Below are positions 44,744 through 56,408 of a stretch of 64,000 nt of DNA, one piece after another (positions within the stretch are counted from its first letter, which is position 1; each line of letters starts with the position of its first letter). Below the pieces are notes generated by a model that was given only the letters and a program-made list of their open reading frames with translations, searched no databases and had not been told where the DNA came from. The position numbers were made by a program, and so were the translations under genes. The stretch spans positions 14,942,001-15,006,000 of the forward strand of contig CP075493.1 in assembly GCA_021613535.1 (NCBI GenBank), read 5' to 3'. This DNA is from Adineta vaga. Its lineage: Eukaryota > Rotifera.

Positions 44744-47239
44744 TTATGTTACAGTAGAATGCCGTGGAACTTTGGTGACAATAACTCCACTTTTAACATG
44801 TGGTTTTTGTTCTTTCGTAACTGATGTACTTCTTAACTTGTTTGGAATTGATGATTTTCTTTGAATTTTATCATTGTTTTGTTGTACAAGTTCGATTTCA
44901 TTCGCTTGAATTATTGATATTGATGTAGATCGTGATTTTTCGTTCGAAATTGTCGATAATCTCTTAATTCTTTCTTCTCCTTTATTCGTTCCAACAATAG
45001 TAGTTATCGAATGTGCATCGGTTTCTGTTTTGATATTGTTATTCATGGATTCAACTGGTTTTTCATTCTTATTAATTCTTATAATATTCACTGCTTTACT
45101 TTGTTTAGTTAAAGATAATCGTGAATTGATATTCTGTTCAGAATTTCTCATAGTAGTGAGAGAGTTTGAAGGATTTGCATTGAATGAATGTAAAGGTATA
45201 TCAGATGGTGATGTACGTTCTATATTATCATTTGTAGTTAATTGATTATAGTTAAATTGTTTCTTTCGTATTTTTTCAACTCCAAGTATTTGATTAAGAG
45301 GATGATTATTATCAGACATATTTCGTGGAATTCTTGGTAAAATTGTATTCTGTTGATATTCATCTTTAGTACTTCTTTGTCGACGACGTCTTCCTAATGG
45401 AACCCTATTATAAGAGTATAAATGAGATTTTCTAATGATATTTAGAGGAAGAAAAAGAAAAAGACTTACCAATAGAACCAGTACAAACAGCAACAACAAG
45501 AACAACAAAGAGCGAGAAGTAGAGCCAATAAAGATAAACCCACAATTAATGGCCAATCTATGAAGCGTTTTAAAGATATAATAAACATAATAGAGAGAAA
45601 AAAGATTTTATTTACTTGTTTCTTTTGTTGTTTCTTTTGTTTTTCTAAAGAAATAAAACTTATAAGATTTCTATTTGATAGATTAATTACGTACGTAGAT
45701 TTTGCGCATGACGAAACTGACGATATAACATCGAATGTAACACAATATTGTTGAGATTGTATTTGTTCACTAAATAATTTCAAATAAAAAGGATTAATTA
45801 AAAAACAATAAAGATTTACTCTGAATAGGCCAGTGTACAGAATTGTTGAGATCCAAGTTGATTTATTTGAGGTTGCCAAGTAAATGTAACATAAGATATT
45901 GATGAATTTATTGATGAAGTCACAAGACTACTTATATTCATACCAGAAATTATACTTGTTGCAACAATTGTATCAATATTTGAGATAATTGGATCACATA
46001 AAGTCATTGCAGATATATTAAATGTTATTAAAACACCGACTTGTACATCCAAACAATGATCAAGAGAAAGAATAATTGGTGCTAATCCGCATGGTGGTTG
46101 AGCCATAACGTAAATTAAAAACTGAACAGGTACTGAACTCATTGAAACATTACTGTTACTATCAATAAAATCTTCAACCTGTAATAAATAAAAAAGTTCA
46201 ATTATTCAATTTTGATGTTAAGTAAAATAAATGTTTTCATTTTATTTACTTGAAGAGCAATTCCATACCAAGTATCAGGTATAAGACCAGTAAATGATAT
46301 TGTACATCCAGTTAGTGTTGTTGTATTAGGTACACTATTCGGAAAACAAATTCCACCACATTCATCAATAGGTTGACGATTTGGATATGATATTGTCGTT
46401 TTTAATGTACCTGGTATTTCAGTTGTCGTAGTTCCAATCGGACAACCCCCACTTATAGAACATTTTCTACCACTACAAATCGTACCTGCACATCCTGAAC
46501 ATGAACAATAACAATCATATGCACATGTACTTCCACAATTTGAACAATAACTTCGTCTTTTTTTTCTAATATGAATCATTTGAGAATGTTCTTCTTCATT
46601 CGATCGTTTTCGTCTTCGATAACCTGGTGTAATACGTGACCATCTACAACGTATATCATCACCTGAATTGGCATCAGAAACCGGAATTGTTATTAATGTT
46701 GTTTGATTAACAATTGCATATTGTGGTGAAATAATATTTGCAACAGGTGGTGTATTAATAAATCCATCAGGTCTCATTCGAAGATCAATTGAACAAACAA
46801 TTGACCATTCAAGTCCACTTTCTGCAGGATCATTTAATGCAATCCATGCAGTGCCAACATATGCAAGATAAAAATGTGCATATGCAGTTAAATTAATATT
46901 TACTGATCGTTGACTTGTCATCATACCTAATGATGTACTAAAACTTTGACAATCAGTTAAAATATCAATTGGATTTGCTGAATAACCACCATCTGTTGAA
47001 CAATCAGTAACACATGTTAAATTTGTATTTTCATTACTTCGACCATTTGTTGTTATAGGAACATCATTAGCACAAGATATTGTTGGATAAGTCCATGAAT
47101 ATGTTTGAATAATGTTTATAGAAACTATACTTGAATTAATCGTAGGATTAATTGGTTCCCATCGAATTGTACCACCATTGAAATGTCGACCAAGAACAAA
47201 ATTCGAAGAAAAAAATAAGAAGAAAAAGAAATTTATCAT
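44744..47239 (-). CDS. Large type I single-pass membrane protein, Cys-rich ectodomain, Ser/Thr-rich cytoplasmic tail
   Basis: Exons on the + axis are 46250-47239, 45820-46178 and about 45695-45769, then a TM exon near 45470-45560 and a tail exon from about 45410 down to 44744. The signal peptide MINFFFFLFFSSNFVLG is followed by RHFNGGTIRWEPINPT. I know this 'GGTIxWxP' start from an animal family of membrane proteins without clear function. The ectodomain includes SGDDIRCRWSRI, a basic RRRKRSNEEEHSQ patch (possible furin-type site) and a dense Cys block (CSNCGSTCAYDCYCSCSGCA). The TM is PLIVGLSLLALLLALCCSCC, with a palmitoylation-like Cys cluster. The ~215-residue tail is Ser/Asn/Lys-rich. The splice into the TM exon (about 45560-45694) is uncertain in phase. 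It is probably a surface receptor or adhesion protein (inference). Confidence 0.6.
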
Positions 47240-48709
47240 TGTCTTTGATTGTCGACAAATGAAAATTTCAAAGAAAAGTGTTCTATAGTATCGATTGTTA
47301 ACGCATAAAACTGTCGAAATTTCATTCTTATTTTATAACAACGCAATAATGATTTTGTAGTCAATCGTCTTTTTTTCTTTTTCTTGTTTTTTAATTATGA
47401 AAATCAAATAATACAAAAAAAGAAACAAATGAAATTAGTAGTTTTCTTTTGTAAACCTTGTTATTTCTATTGAAAATATTAGACAATAAAAAAAAGTACA
47501 CATATTTTAATTTAAATACCTTCTTCTGAATTAAATCGCTCATTCTAAATCGTTTAATGGGAGAAATCAGTAGATTTAATCACGAACGAAATATTTAAGT
47601 GAGATTATTCAAAATGAAAGTCAATAGAGGGTGTTTTTTTCTCTTATTTTCATTTTCTAAAGATAGAACTGCTGTTTCTATTTATATTATTGTAATCAAG
47701 TTCGATTGATAGATGTTTTTAAAGAAATGGAAAGTTTACTTGCACCTTTTGTCTAGAAAACTAAAGAGATCGTTTCAATTAGTGAAATAACACCTCGATT
47801 AATTATTATAGTTCATTGATCTGTTACAGAACATATGATTGGATGATTATGTCTTTTCAATGAATTTATCCGACATATAAAGAAAAAATTTGTAGATTGT
47901 TCTACTCTATGCTATTCAGATTGCAAATAATCTCGTTTTGTCAAATGATTTATCAGTGGTATTCGTAGAACGAAATGCATATTGGAGAAAATTATCCTCA
48001 AATATCAAACTGATAATGGACCACATACACATGTCGATGATTCAGATCATCTAATCTTTGAAGTTTTTCTAGTTGTGATCGTTATTTATTGATTATGAAA
48101 GAAAGAAAGAGCTTGTATTATGCATACATCTAAAAACTGTCTTAATTACACTTTTTCGACAGTTATCGAATGTCGAATACGTAATGTTCATTTTTTAGAT
48201 ATTTTAGGTGACTGACAACTTCTCGGAACAAAAGAGAACGACTAAGGAATTTTACAAAATCAACCGATTGTTATAATTTTTCAAATTATATCGATAGAGT
48301 TTTGCCCATCTTAGATCCGTACATTTCGCTCAGATTAAATAGTCATCGATAAACTTCTGAAAAACTTATGGGTGACGTGGGTATGAGCAACGGTTAAACA
48401 TCACACCCACATCCAGCGCGATTATTTTAGAAATCGTCCAAATCGTCTTGATTTCTATAATATGGGCACAACTACACTTACCCATATATCTTATGATTTC
48501 GACATTTCTTTTTTCTGTTCTCCGTCAAAAGTTTTATTTATTTATTTTTCGAAATTCGCTTTCCTATTGGATCGTGTCCTTCACTTTTTCGTGCAAAAAA
48601 GAAATTGCACAATCACGACGAATGCTGAATGTATACTGTCAATAAATCTTCATCACGTGTTTATATAAATACATTCTTTTCTAGGGAGATTTGTATCGCT
48701 CAAAAGAAA
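47240..48709. other. Intergenic between divergent genes
   Basis: No supported gene. It contains the palindromic G-rich element at 48369-48414, 300 bases upstream of the F-box/LRR start. Confidence 0.5.
48369..48414. repeat. Short palindromic G-rich element
   Basis: ATGGGTGACGTGGGTATGAG and TCACACCCACATCC flank a short spacer (CAACGGTTAAACA). Confidence 0.5.
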
Positions 48710-50910
48710 ATGTCTGGCAATATTATATTTTCTTTTCAAACATTACCTATTGAACTTGTTTATCGTATTTTGGACAATCTCGATCAACTAACAATTTTAC
48801 TTTCAATGCGTGATGTTTGTACACGATTAAATTCAATTATTGACACATATTTTCAATATAAGGTAGAATTTAACTTGGGTTTTTTAAGTAAAAAAGTCAT
48901 TTTATTTGAATCAAAAGTGATAGAAGAGATTTGTTGATGAATTATAATCGTTTGACATTAAATTCTTTTCTTATTTTTCATTGAGATAGACTTCTACTGA
49001 ATTAAATCTTCAACACAAAAAAATAAGTTGTGCGAAATTGATGCAATTAGCCACTGCATTACAAACGAATACGGTGAGACAATATTTCTTTGTATATCTT
49101 ATCATTATCATCTAATATAGACACTTACAACTTTGCATCTTGAAGGTAATACAATAGACCTGGAAGGATTAAAATATTTGACAAATGCATTAAAAATTAA
49201 TAAAGTCAAAACAATTTTCTTTTATATCTATCAAATATTCCTTAGTTTTATTTTATACAGACTCTTACAACATTGTATCTTGTTTCGAATAATATTGACG
49301 GCAATAGATCACAATACCTAGCCGATGTTCTATTAAAAAATTCGGTGAGATAGTTATTCTTCTTGATTATATTACATATTCATCATTATCGATGGATATA
49401 TTAGAAGTTAACAACATTACATCTTTCTTCGAATAAAATTGGTGTAAAAGGATCACAATATCTAAGTAATGCTTTACAAACTAATTTGGTGAAATAGTTC
49501 TTTCTTCCTCTACTTTATCACGTATTTCTTATTATCATTTAATACAGACACTTCAAACATTAGATGTCAGGTCGAATGAGATCGGCATAGAAGGATCAAA
49601 GTATTTAGCAAATTTATTACAAATCAACAGGGTCATCCATTTTCTTTTTCTTTTTTTTATTATTATCATCATCTATTTATTCTTACTATTCGATATAGAC
49701 ATTGACAACACTAGATATTGGATGGAATCGAATAAGTTTTCAAGGAGCAAAACATTTAGCGAATGCTTTACAAGTTAACAAGGTGATAGAAGTTTTGTTC
49801 ATATTGATTTCATTTTTATTGTTTTCATTTAATATAGACACTGATAACATTAGATCTTAGAGAGAATGAAATTGGTATACAAGGAACACAATATCTGACT
49901 GATGCATTAAAAATTAATATGGCAACATATTTTCTTTTCTTGTCTATTATATATTCATTCTTATCATACAATATAGACACTCACAGCACTTATTCTTGGA
50001 GGAAACGAAATCAAACCAAAAGGAGCGGAATATTTAGCCAATTCATTAAAAATGAACAGAGTAAGACAATTATTGTGCACATATAATATATTCTCTGTTA
50101 TTATTCAATATAGACATTGACAATACTTGATCTTAAATGCAATGAAATTGGTATAGAAGGATCATATTATTTATCTAATGCCTTGAAAATTAACAAAGTC
50201 AGTTATTTTCTATTCTTAGCTATGCAATATTGATTCGATATAGCAGACATTGACAACATTGGATCTGGGATGGAACAAAATCGGCATCGAAGGAGCTCGG
50301 TATTTGGCAAATGCATTACAAATAAATATGGTTAGATAATTTCTATTCTTATCTGTTACATATCTATCATTGTTATTCAACATAGATACTGAAAACATTA
50401 GATCTTGAACACAATCAAATCGGCATACAAGGAGCACAATATTTGTCTAATGCATTAGAAATTAACACAGTAGAAAGTTTTATGTTATCATTCATCATTT
50501 GTTTGTTGTTATCATTCAATGTAGACACTTACAACGCTTATTCTTGGAGGAAATGATATTAGTAATCAAGGAGCACAGGACTTAGCAAATTCTCTGCTAG
50601 TTAATAGAGTAAGAAAATGTTTTTTCTCATATATCGCTTGCTATTCGATGCCATTCAACATAGACACTTCTAGTATTAGATCTTAAATGGAACAAAATTA
50701 ACGATCAAGGGGCAGAATATTTTTGTCATGCGTTGAAAAGTAACTCTGTAAGACAATGTTCTATGTCGTCAATCATTTATTTACTATTATGATTCAATGT
50801 AGACACTCACAATGCTACAACTCGAAGGAAATAGCATCAATGTAGACAATTCACAATACTTACCTCATTTATTACAAACCATTCCGAAACGAATTCAGCT
50901 ATCACAATGA
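48710..50910 (+). CDS. F-box / leucine-rich-repeat protein with one LRR per exon
   Basis: Fifteen exons give 450 aa. Exon 1 (48710-48862) encodes an F-box: LPIELVYRILDNLDQLTILL, then MRDVCTRLNSIIDTYF. Exons 2-14 are each exactly 84 bases and encode one 28-residue RI/NLR-type LRR, e.g. TLTTLDLGWNKIGIEGARYL followed by ANALQINM. They start at 48990, 49121, 49261, 49405, 49548, 49699, 49838, 49977, 50114, 50247, 50386, 50525 and 50664. The last exon, 50803-50910, holds the final repeat plus a short tail and the stop TGA. Introns are about 47-67 bases. The intron after 49921 begins GC instead of GT. As an F-box protein it should recruit a target to an SCF ubiquitin ligase through the LRR arc; the target is unknown. 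No frame defect. Confidence 0.85.
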
Positions 50911-51079
50911 AGAAACAATGTTTTCTATCTATAAAACATTTGACTATATTTTAGATAACATCATATATTGCATAGTTTTGTTTTCTATAATCAAAATTTA
51001 TTAGCCAAAACGTGTGTGTGAAGATATGATATTTACATATCAATCACATCCACAGCCACTCTCCAGAAGTTCTGTAATA

Positions 51080-52291
51080 TTACAAATTGGATTGATAATG
51101 ATTATAATTGATTATTAAAAGATTGTTTTTTTTAATATGATCTATAGTTTGACATCCACATAACATCATAGCTAATCGAAATTCTTTTTTCAATATATCT
51201 AATACTTTTCTAACACCTTGCTCTCCATCAACTGCCAATCCCCATAAGACTGGTCGTCCGATAAGTACTGCTTTAGCACCTAATGCTAGTGCTTTCAAAA
51301 TATCTGTTCCTCGTCGTATTCCACCATCAATATAAACGTCTATTTGTGAATTTTCTGTATGAATAGCATCAATAATATGAGGTAATGCATCAATTGCACT
51401 TATACATGTATCTAATTGTCGTCCACCATGATTCGAAACAATAATACCTTGTACAGAATATCTAAGAGCTTTCCGAGCATCATCAGGGTGAATAATACCT
51501 TTAAGAATTAAAGGTAATGATGTGATTGATCGTATCCAATCAAGATCTTTCCATGATAATGCATCATCCTCTGATGGTGCACGATAATTTTTAGCAAAAT
51601 CACTCGTTTCATCATCATCGATCATATTTTCAGCTTGAATTCCATTAGGTAATGAAAACTGATTCCGATCATCACATTCTCTGTTACCTACAACACATAA
51701 ATCAACCGTTAGAACTAAAGCTTTATAACCCGAATTTTGGGCTCGTTCGATAAGTCTTTTAGTATATGGACGATTTTTTAATACATATAACTGAAACCAT
51801 AATTGCGAAGTACTATGAGGATAATTTGTTTTAATTTGTTGTTGATGTTCTTCAGCAATAAGTTCCATACGTGTTGATGCAGCAGTACTAACACACATTA
51901 TTGTTGAACAAGCAACAGCTGCTCGAACAGTTGCCAATTCTCCATGTTCCCTATGAGCAAGTCGATGTAATGCTGTCGGAGCAATAATACATGGAAACGA
52001 AATTGTCGTTGTAGAATGTAAAAGTTGTGTTTGACAATTGAGAGAATTTTCTGTTTTATGTGATGAGACATCAATGAGTATTTTTGGACGTAATTTTATT
52101 CGATGAAAAGATTCTTGATTATCAATTAATGTTAATTGATCATCTGAACCATTACTATAAAAGTCATATGTCATCTTGTCTAATTTTTCTTTTGCTCGTT
52201 GATGATAATCTTCTACATTTAATAAAGCACGTGCTGAGTTGTTTTCTAATACTTTGTGTGGCCACATTCTTTTTTTGTATGTACAAAGCAA
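51080..52291 (-). CDS. FMN-dependent (S)-2-hydroxy-acid oxidase (glycolate/lactate oxidase family)
   Basis: Intronless 403-codon frame of the usual length (HAO1 about 370 aa). Features seen: NVEDYHQRAKEKLDKMTYDF at the N-terminus, the substrate-loop segment KLRPKILIDVSS, FPCIIAPTALHRLAHREHGE (FMN binding), LWFQLYVLKNRPYTKRLIER, ALVLTVDLCVVGNRECD, and PLILKGIIHPDDARKAL with the FMN Lys. The catalytic His/Arg motif is IIVSNHGGRQLD. IDVYIDGGIRRGTDILKALA and AVLIGRPVLWGLA bind the phosphate. The reaction is oxidation of a 2-hydroxy acid to a 2-oxo acid with H2O2 formation, usually peroxisomal. The C-terminus (NYNHYQSNL) has an SNL-like end, a weak peroxisomal type 1 signal. All key residues are present. 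A second ATG nine codons in is an alternative start. Confidence 0.9.
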   Translation of the reverse strand: MLCTYKKRMWPHKVLENNSARALLNVEDYHQRAKEKLDKMTYDFYSNGSDDQLTLIDNQESFHRIKLRPKILIDVSSHKTENSLNCQTQLLHSTTTISFPCIIAPTALHRLAHREHGELATVRAAVACSTIMCVSTAASTRMELIAEEHQQQIKTNYPHSTSQLWFQLYVLKNRPYTKRLIERAQNSGYKALVLTVDLCVVGNRECDDRNQFSLPNGIQAENMIDDDETSDFAKNYRAPSEDDALSWKDLDWIRSITSLPLILKGIIHPDDARKALRYSVQGIIVSNHGGRQLDTCISAIDALPHIIDAIHTENSQIDVYIDGGIRRGTDILKALALGAKAVLIGRPVLWGLAVDGEQGVRKVLDILKKEFRLAMMLCGCQTIDHIKKNNLLIINYNHYQSNL

Positions 52292-52458
52292 AATGTCTAA
52301 TTCAATACATTCTTTATTCTTTCCTATGATGTTAAAAGATAAGGGTCGTTATTTATTCTACTCTTATCTCTATGAAGATGAATGAAAGATTTTTCATCTT
52401 TTCAAATAGTTCTTTATCGCATTGTTGATGAATTGAATAGCACAAAAGAAAATGAAAG

Positions 52459-52510
52459 TTGAGGGTGTGGGTGTGAGTGACAGAAGATAGGAATACTCAT
52501 ACGCGCACCC
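52459..52510. repeat. Short palindromic G-rich element, 170 bp upstream of the oxidase
   Basis: GTTGAGGGTGTGGGTGTGAG, interior ACAGAAGATAGGAAT, right arm ACTCATACGCGCACCC. The clearest copy of the family; the left arm contains TGTGGG. Confidence 0.6.
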
Positions 52511-52558
52511 ATCGTGGACGTATGTGTATTCGTAATAAATGGAACTTTAACCCAAAGT

Positions 52559-53106
52559 CTAAAGCTTTTTAGGTGCGAACTGTAAGAAAACGAGTGGATT
52601 TGGAATGCTACATAGTATACGTTGTTCTACCTCAGATATGTATAGCGAGATATGTTGTGGTAATAGATGAAAAATTTCACCTGCAATCCTCTTTGCATCC
52701 TCCGCCATTTTTGGTCCTATGAAGGATTCTGGAAGAACATCAGATACCTCCGCTAGTACTACATAAGAGCAGAAACACAATGAAACGATTACAATACTTT
52801 AGCAAAGTTTCTAATATTAATTCTGTCGATTATTCGGTGGCATATTTATACTGTTTATATAGGACTGACTTGTGTTGTTGTATGAATTCGCCGGTACTCT
52901 TCTGTCATCCAACATAGCATAATCTGTTGGACTTCTGTTAGACTAATGAGTCCAATGAATGGACCAGAGAGATTAGCTAGATAGGCAAAATAGACAAGAT
53001 ACTGTGTATAAACTATGAATATATTCATCAGAATTGATTCAAAAATAGTCACCAAGACGGCGATAATGATTGGCAGGCAAGAAACGTTAACTACCATGGT
53101 CATCAC
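52559..53106 (-). CDS. One or two uncharacterised short genes, one with membrane segments
   Basis: Two open frames are seen. 52855-53106 encodes two or three hydrophobic segments (PIIIAVLVTIFESILMNIFI and LVYFAYLANLSGPFIGLISL), then EVQQIMLCWMTEEYRRI, which looks like the last helix and helix 8 of a seven-TM receptor. 52559-52780 encodes a soluble C-terminus with EVSDVLPESFIGPKMAED and ISEVEQRILCSIPNPLV. They may be exons of one gene, but I could not find an in-phase splice between them, and no upstream receptor helices were found. Family not recognised; either may be a relic. Confidence 0.3.
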
Positions 53107-53821
53107 AAGTACAAATTTTGATTCTCAATCGTCGTTAAAAAGAAAGCATTCCTCTTACGTGCGCAAATTCGAATATAATCAAAATCAGAATAATAGAATT
53201 ATTAATTTGTTTTAGTAATGGTCGATTCCGACACGAAAACATGTGATAAAGTATAAATAATGTACAACATACAGACAGAATGAAGAGCATAACGATTTGC
53301 TGGAATAACGTATTAAAACGATGAAATATGACAATTTATTGTTTACATGCGTGCAAGGCACAAACTATAGGTTTCTTCTTTCTTCAAGATATTTTAACGT
53401 GTGAAATTTGATAAGATGAGGAAAAATAAATGTACTGAAATGTGTAAATGATTTCTTTTAATACACTATATAAAATAAAAAAATAATGAATTTCTATAAA
53501 TTGACTTTGAGATTTCCTCTTTCTCCTGTTCATCAATATCACAAGATCTGATTCATTTGCAAATAAGTTATTAAAAACTGACAGAATCATAATTTCTATT
53601 CGAAAATTTAAAAGATTGTGTATGAAGTAGATTATTTCATTTCTTCGTCGTGATTGGTGACCGTTACCCTTCACTACTTTTCTTTTTCTTTCTCGTCTAT
53701 TCATGACTCTTGATCATAATAACCTTTGTTTCTCTTTCCTTTTGTTTAACTTTTATATAAAAGTTCATTTTGATTGAAAAAGTGGGTGTGTTCCTATTGA
53801 CATTATTTCTATGCATTTAAA
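53107..53821. other. Intergenic, no gene supported
   Basis: A basic minus-strand ORF (53384-53704) has no domain and overlaps the likely promoter of the XPR1-like gene. A G-rich GTGGGTGTG lies at 53782-53790, about 30 bases before the XPR1-like start. Confidence 0.45.
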
Positions 53822-56204
53822 ATGAAATTTGGTGCTCATTTATTAGCTAATTTAACACCTGAATGGAATGGTCAATATATTCAGTATGAATATCTTAAAG
53901 AATTTCTCGATAAAACAATCAATGAATCATCAATACTGATCAATGATGATAAAGAAAAAGCAACATTAGGTGAATATTTTCTTCGTGTTGATCGTGAATT
54001 TTTCGAATTTTGTGAGAAAGAAATGACGAAAATTAATACATTTTTTTCTGAAAAATTAGCTGAGTAAGTTGATTCCTATGGATTTGAAAGACACACGATA
54101 TATTTTTCATAGAGCAATGAGACGTTTTACTACGTTAAAAGATGAAATTGAATATCGAAAAATGATTGCTGAAGAAAATTCATTGCGTCAAAAGTCGTCG
54201 ATTTCTTTTATTCAAAAAAGTAATCGAATTTCTGATTCAATGAATCCAATCAAACAATTTAAAACTGAAAATCACGAATTAAATTTAATCAAACAAATCA
54301 CACGTATTTTTCCTGATCGATTTTTAAAAGATCCAAATAAACATCATAAAAATTTAAATAATCTCAAATTAGCATTCAGTGAATATTATCTTATGTTAAT
54401 TCTTTTACAAAAATATCAATTATTAAATTTTACTGGATTTATTAAAATTCTTAAAAAACATGATAAATTATTTCAAACAAATCGTGGAGAACAATGGAGG
54501 TAAATTCACATATGTAGAAAGATATTTTATTTTTCTATGAATTTCTAATTATAGAAAATCTCATATTGAAACAGCAGCATTTTATACATCAACGAAAGTG
54601 ACGGAATTGATCCGTGATGTTGAACAAATTTATACAAATCAACTGGAATTAGGTGATCGAACACGAGCGATGAAACGTCTTCGCGTTCCACCATTGGAAG
54701 AAATACAATCGTCCATGGTCACATTTCGTCTAGGAATTTTCATTGGTTAGTTTTCTAAGTCGGGATGAATTCATTTGTAATTGAAATTCTGTTTCTAGGT
54801 ATTCTTGGTGTTCTATTACCATTATTGATCATTCTTATCATCGTTTTAAATAAAAGTCAAACAGGAAAAAAGATTCAATGGCGTGATGGTCTTCATTTAT
54901 ATCGTTCATCATTTTTAATAATCCTTCAAATAATCTTAACTGGTATCAATATCTATGGTTGGTCATCATCTGGCGTCAATCATATTCTTATATTTGAAAT
55001 CGATCCACGTAATCATCTAACCTATCAACAATTACTTGAAATTGGTACATGTTTATGTGTTCTATGGTCGCTGAGTTTCATTGTATTTGTAATTACATCG
55101 TATTTTGATTGCTATCCATTTCTTCATCCATTAATCTTTGTTATCTTTCTAATTCTATTTTTTCTCAATCCATTTCCTATCTTTTATCCTTCGGCACGTT
55201 ATTGGTTAATGAAAACGTTATGTTTAGTCTTTACTGCTGCATTTCATCCCATACGTTTCGCTGATAATTGGCTTTGTAATCAATTAACATCGATGGAATT
55301 AGCATTCTTTGATTTGGAACATTATTTTTGTTTCTATTTTTCCAATATTCAATGGTGGAAAACGAATCTCATGTTTTCATCAATTCCAGTGGGACTTTTT
55401 TGTACAGGTTGGACACGATTTCTTCTTCAAGCATTTCTTCTCGCTATTCCATCATCACTTCGTTTAACTCAATGTCTTCGTCGATATTACGATACGAAAT
55501 TAAAATATCCACATCTTGTTAATGCAGGCAAATACGTCATGGGTTTAACAGTTGGAATTACAAATTCACTTCGGCGTGCAAGTTTCTCTTTGAATAAAAC
55601 TTATTCGAATAATCCTCTGCAGAATCCATTTATGTATTTATGGATTATTACAGCATTGATTAATTCAACTTATAAATTAATTTGGGATATTAAAATGGAT
55701 TGGGGATTATTTCATAAGAATGCAGGTGAAAATCGTTTTCTTCGTGATCATATTATTTATTCATCGAAAAATTATTATTATTATGGAATGATTCAAGATG
55801 TGATTTTACGATACAGTTGGACAATCAATATTTTCATACAATTTCATACGAGTACAGCAGAATATTCGGATGTAATAGGTTTTGTTTTTGGTCTATTGGA
55901 ATTAGTTCGAAGATTTTCATGGAACTTTTTTCGATTAGAAAATGAACATTTGAATAATTGTGGAAGATATCGAGCAATTCGTGATATTTCAATTAAACCG
56001 ATTGCAAATGGAGTAGATTTGAATCTAATCAATTCGAAATTAAATAAAAAATTTGGAATTCGAAATAGAAAGAAAATTAATCAATGTCAAACGATTAATG
56101 AAGATTTACAAAATAATATACAAGATTTTCTTAATAATCAAATGTCAACATCAAATATATCTCATTCGTTATCATCTGCAGATATATCACATTTAAAAAA
56201 ATAA
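53822..56204 (+). CDS. XPR1: XPR1-type phosphate exporter (SPX-EXS)
   Basis: Four exons: 53822-54063, 54113-54499, 54555-54745 and 54799-56204; 2226 bases, 741 aa, all in phase (human XPR1 is 696 aa). The N-terminal SPX domain begins [20 protein letters not shown] and has KLNN-type basic helix residues ([14 protein letters not shown]) that bind inositol pyrophosphates in this family. Then come [20 protein letters not shown] and membrane helices from [17 protein letters not shown] on. The EXS domain is clear: [74 protein letters not shown] and [20 protein letters not shown]. It exports inorganic phosphate at the plasma membrane. The C-terminal ~80 residues are polar and not conserved. No defects. 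Confidence 0.92.
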
Positions 56205-56408
56205 GTTTTCAACTTTAAACTCAATTTGATGTGCCATTGGTCTTTACATAGATCATCGATTTTATATTAAAATAAATACAATTTATTGATCAGTTTTTCC
56301 TCTCTGGAGAGCATTTGATTGAAATCAATATTTTATTTCGTAAAAAGAATAGAAAATGTCGAATGATAGACTTGTCTGGTTTCATTCTTCGTCGTCCGAA
56401 GAATCATT

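Noticed and set aside
53384-53704. 106-codon basic minus-strand ORF
   Set aside because: No domain, Lys/Arg and Ile/Phe-rich as expected from AT-rich sequence, and it occupies the promoter region of the XPR1-like gene.
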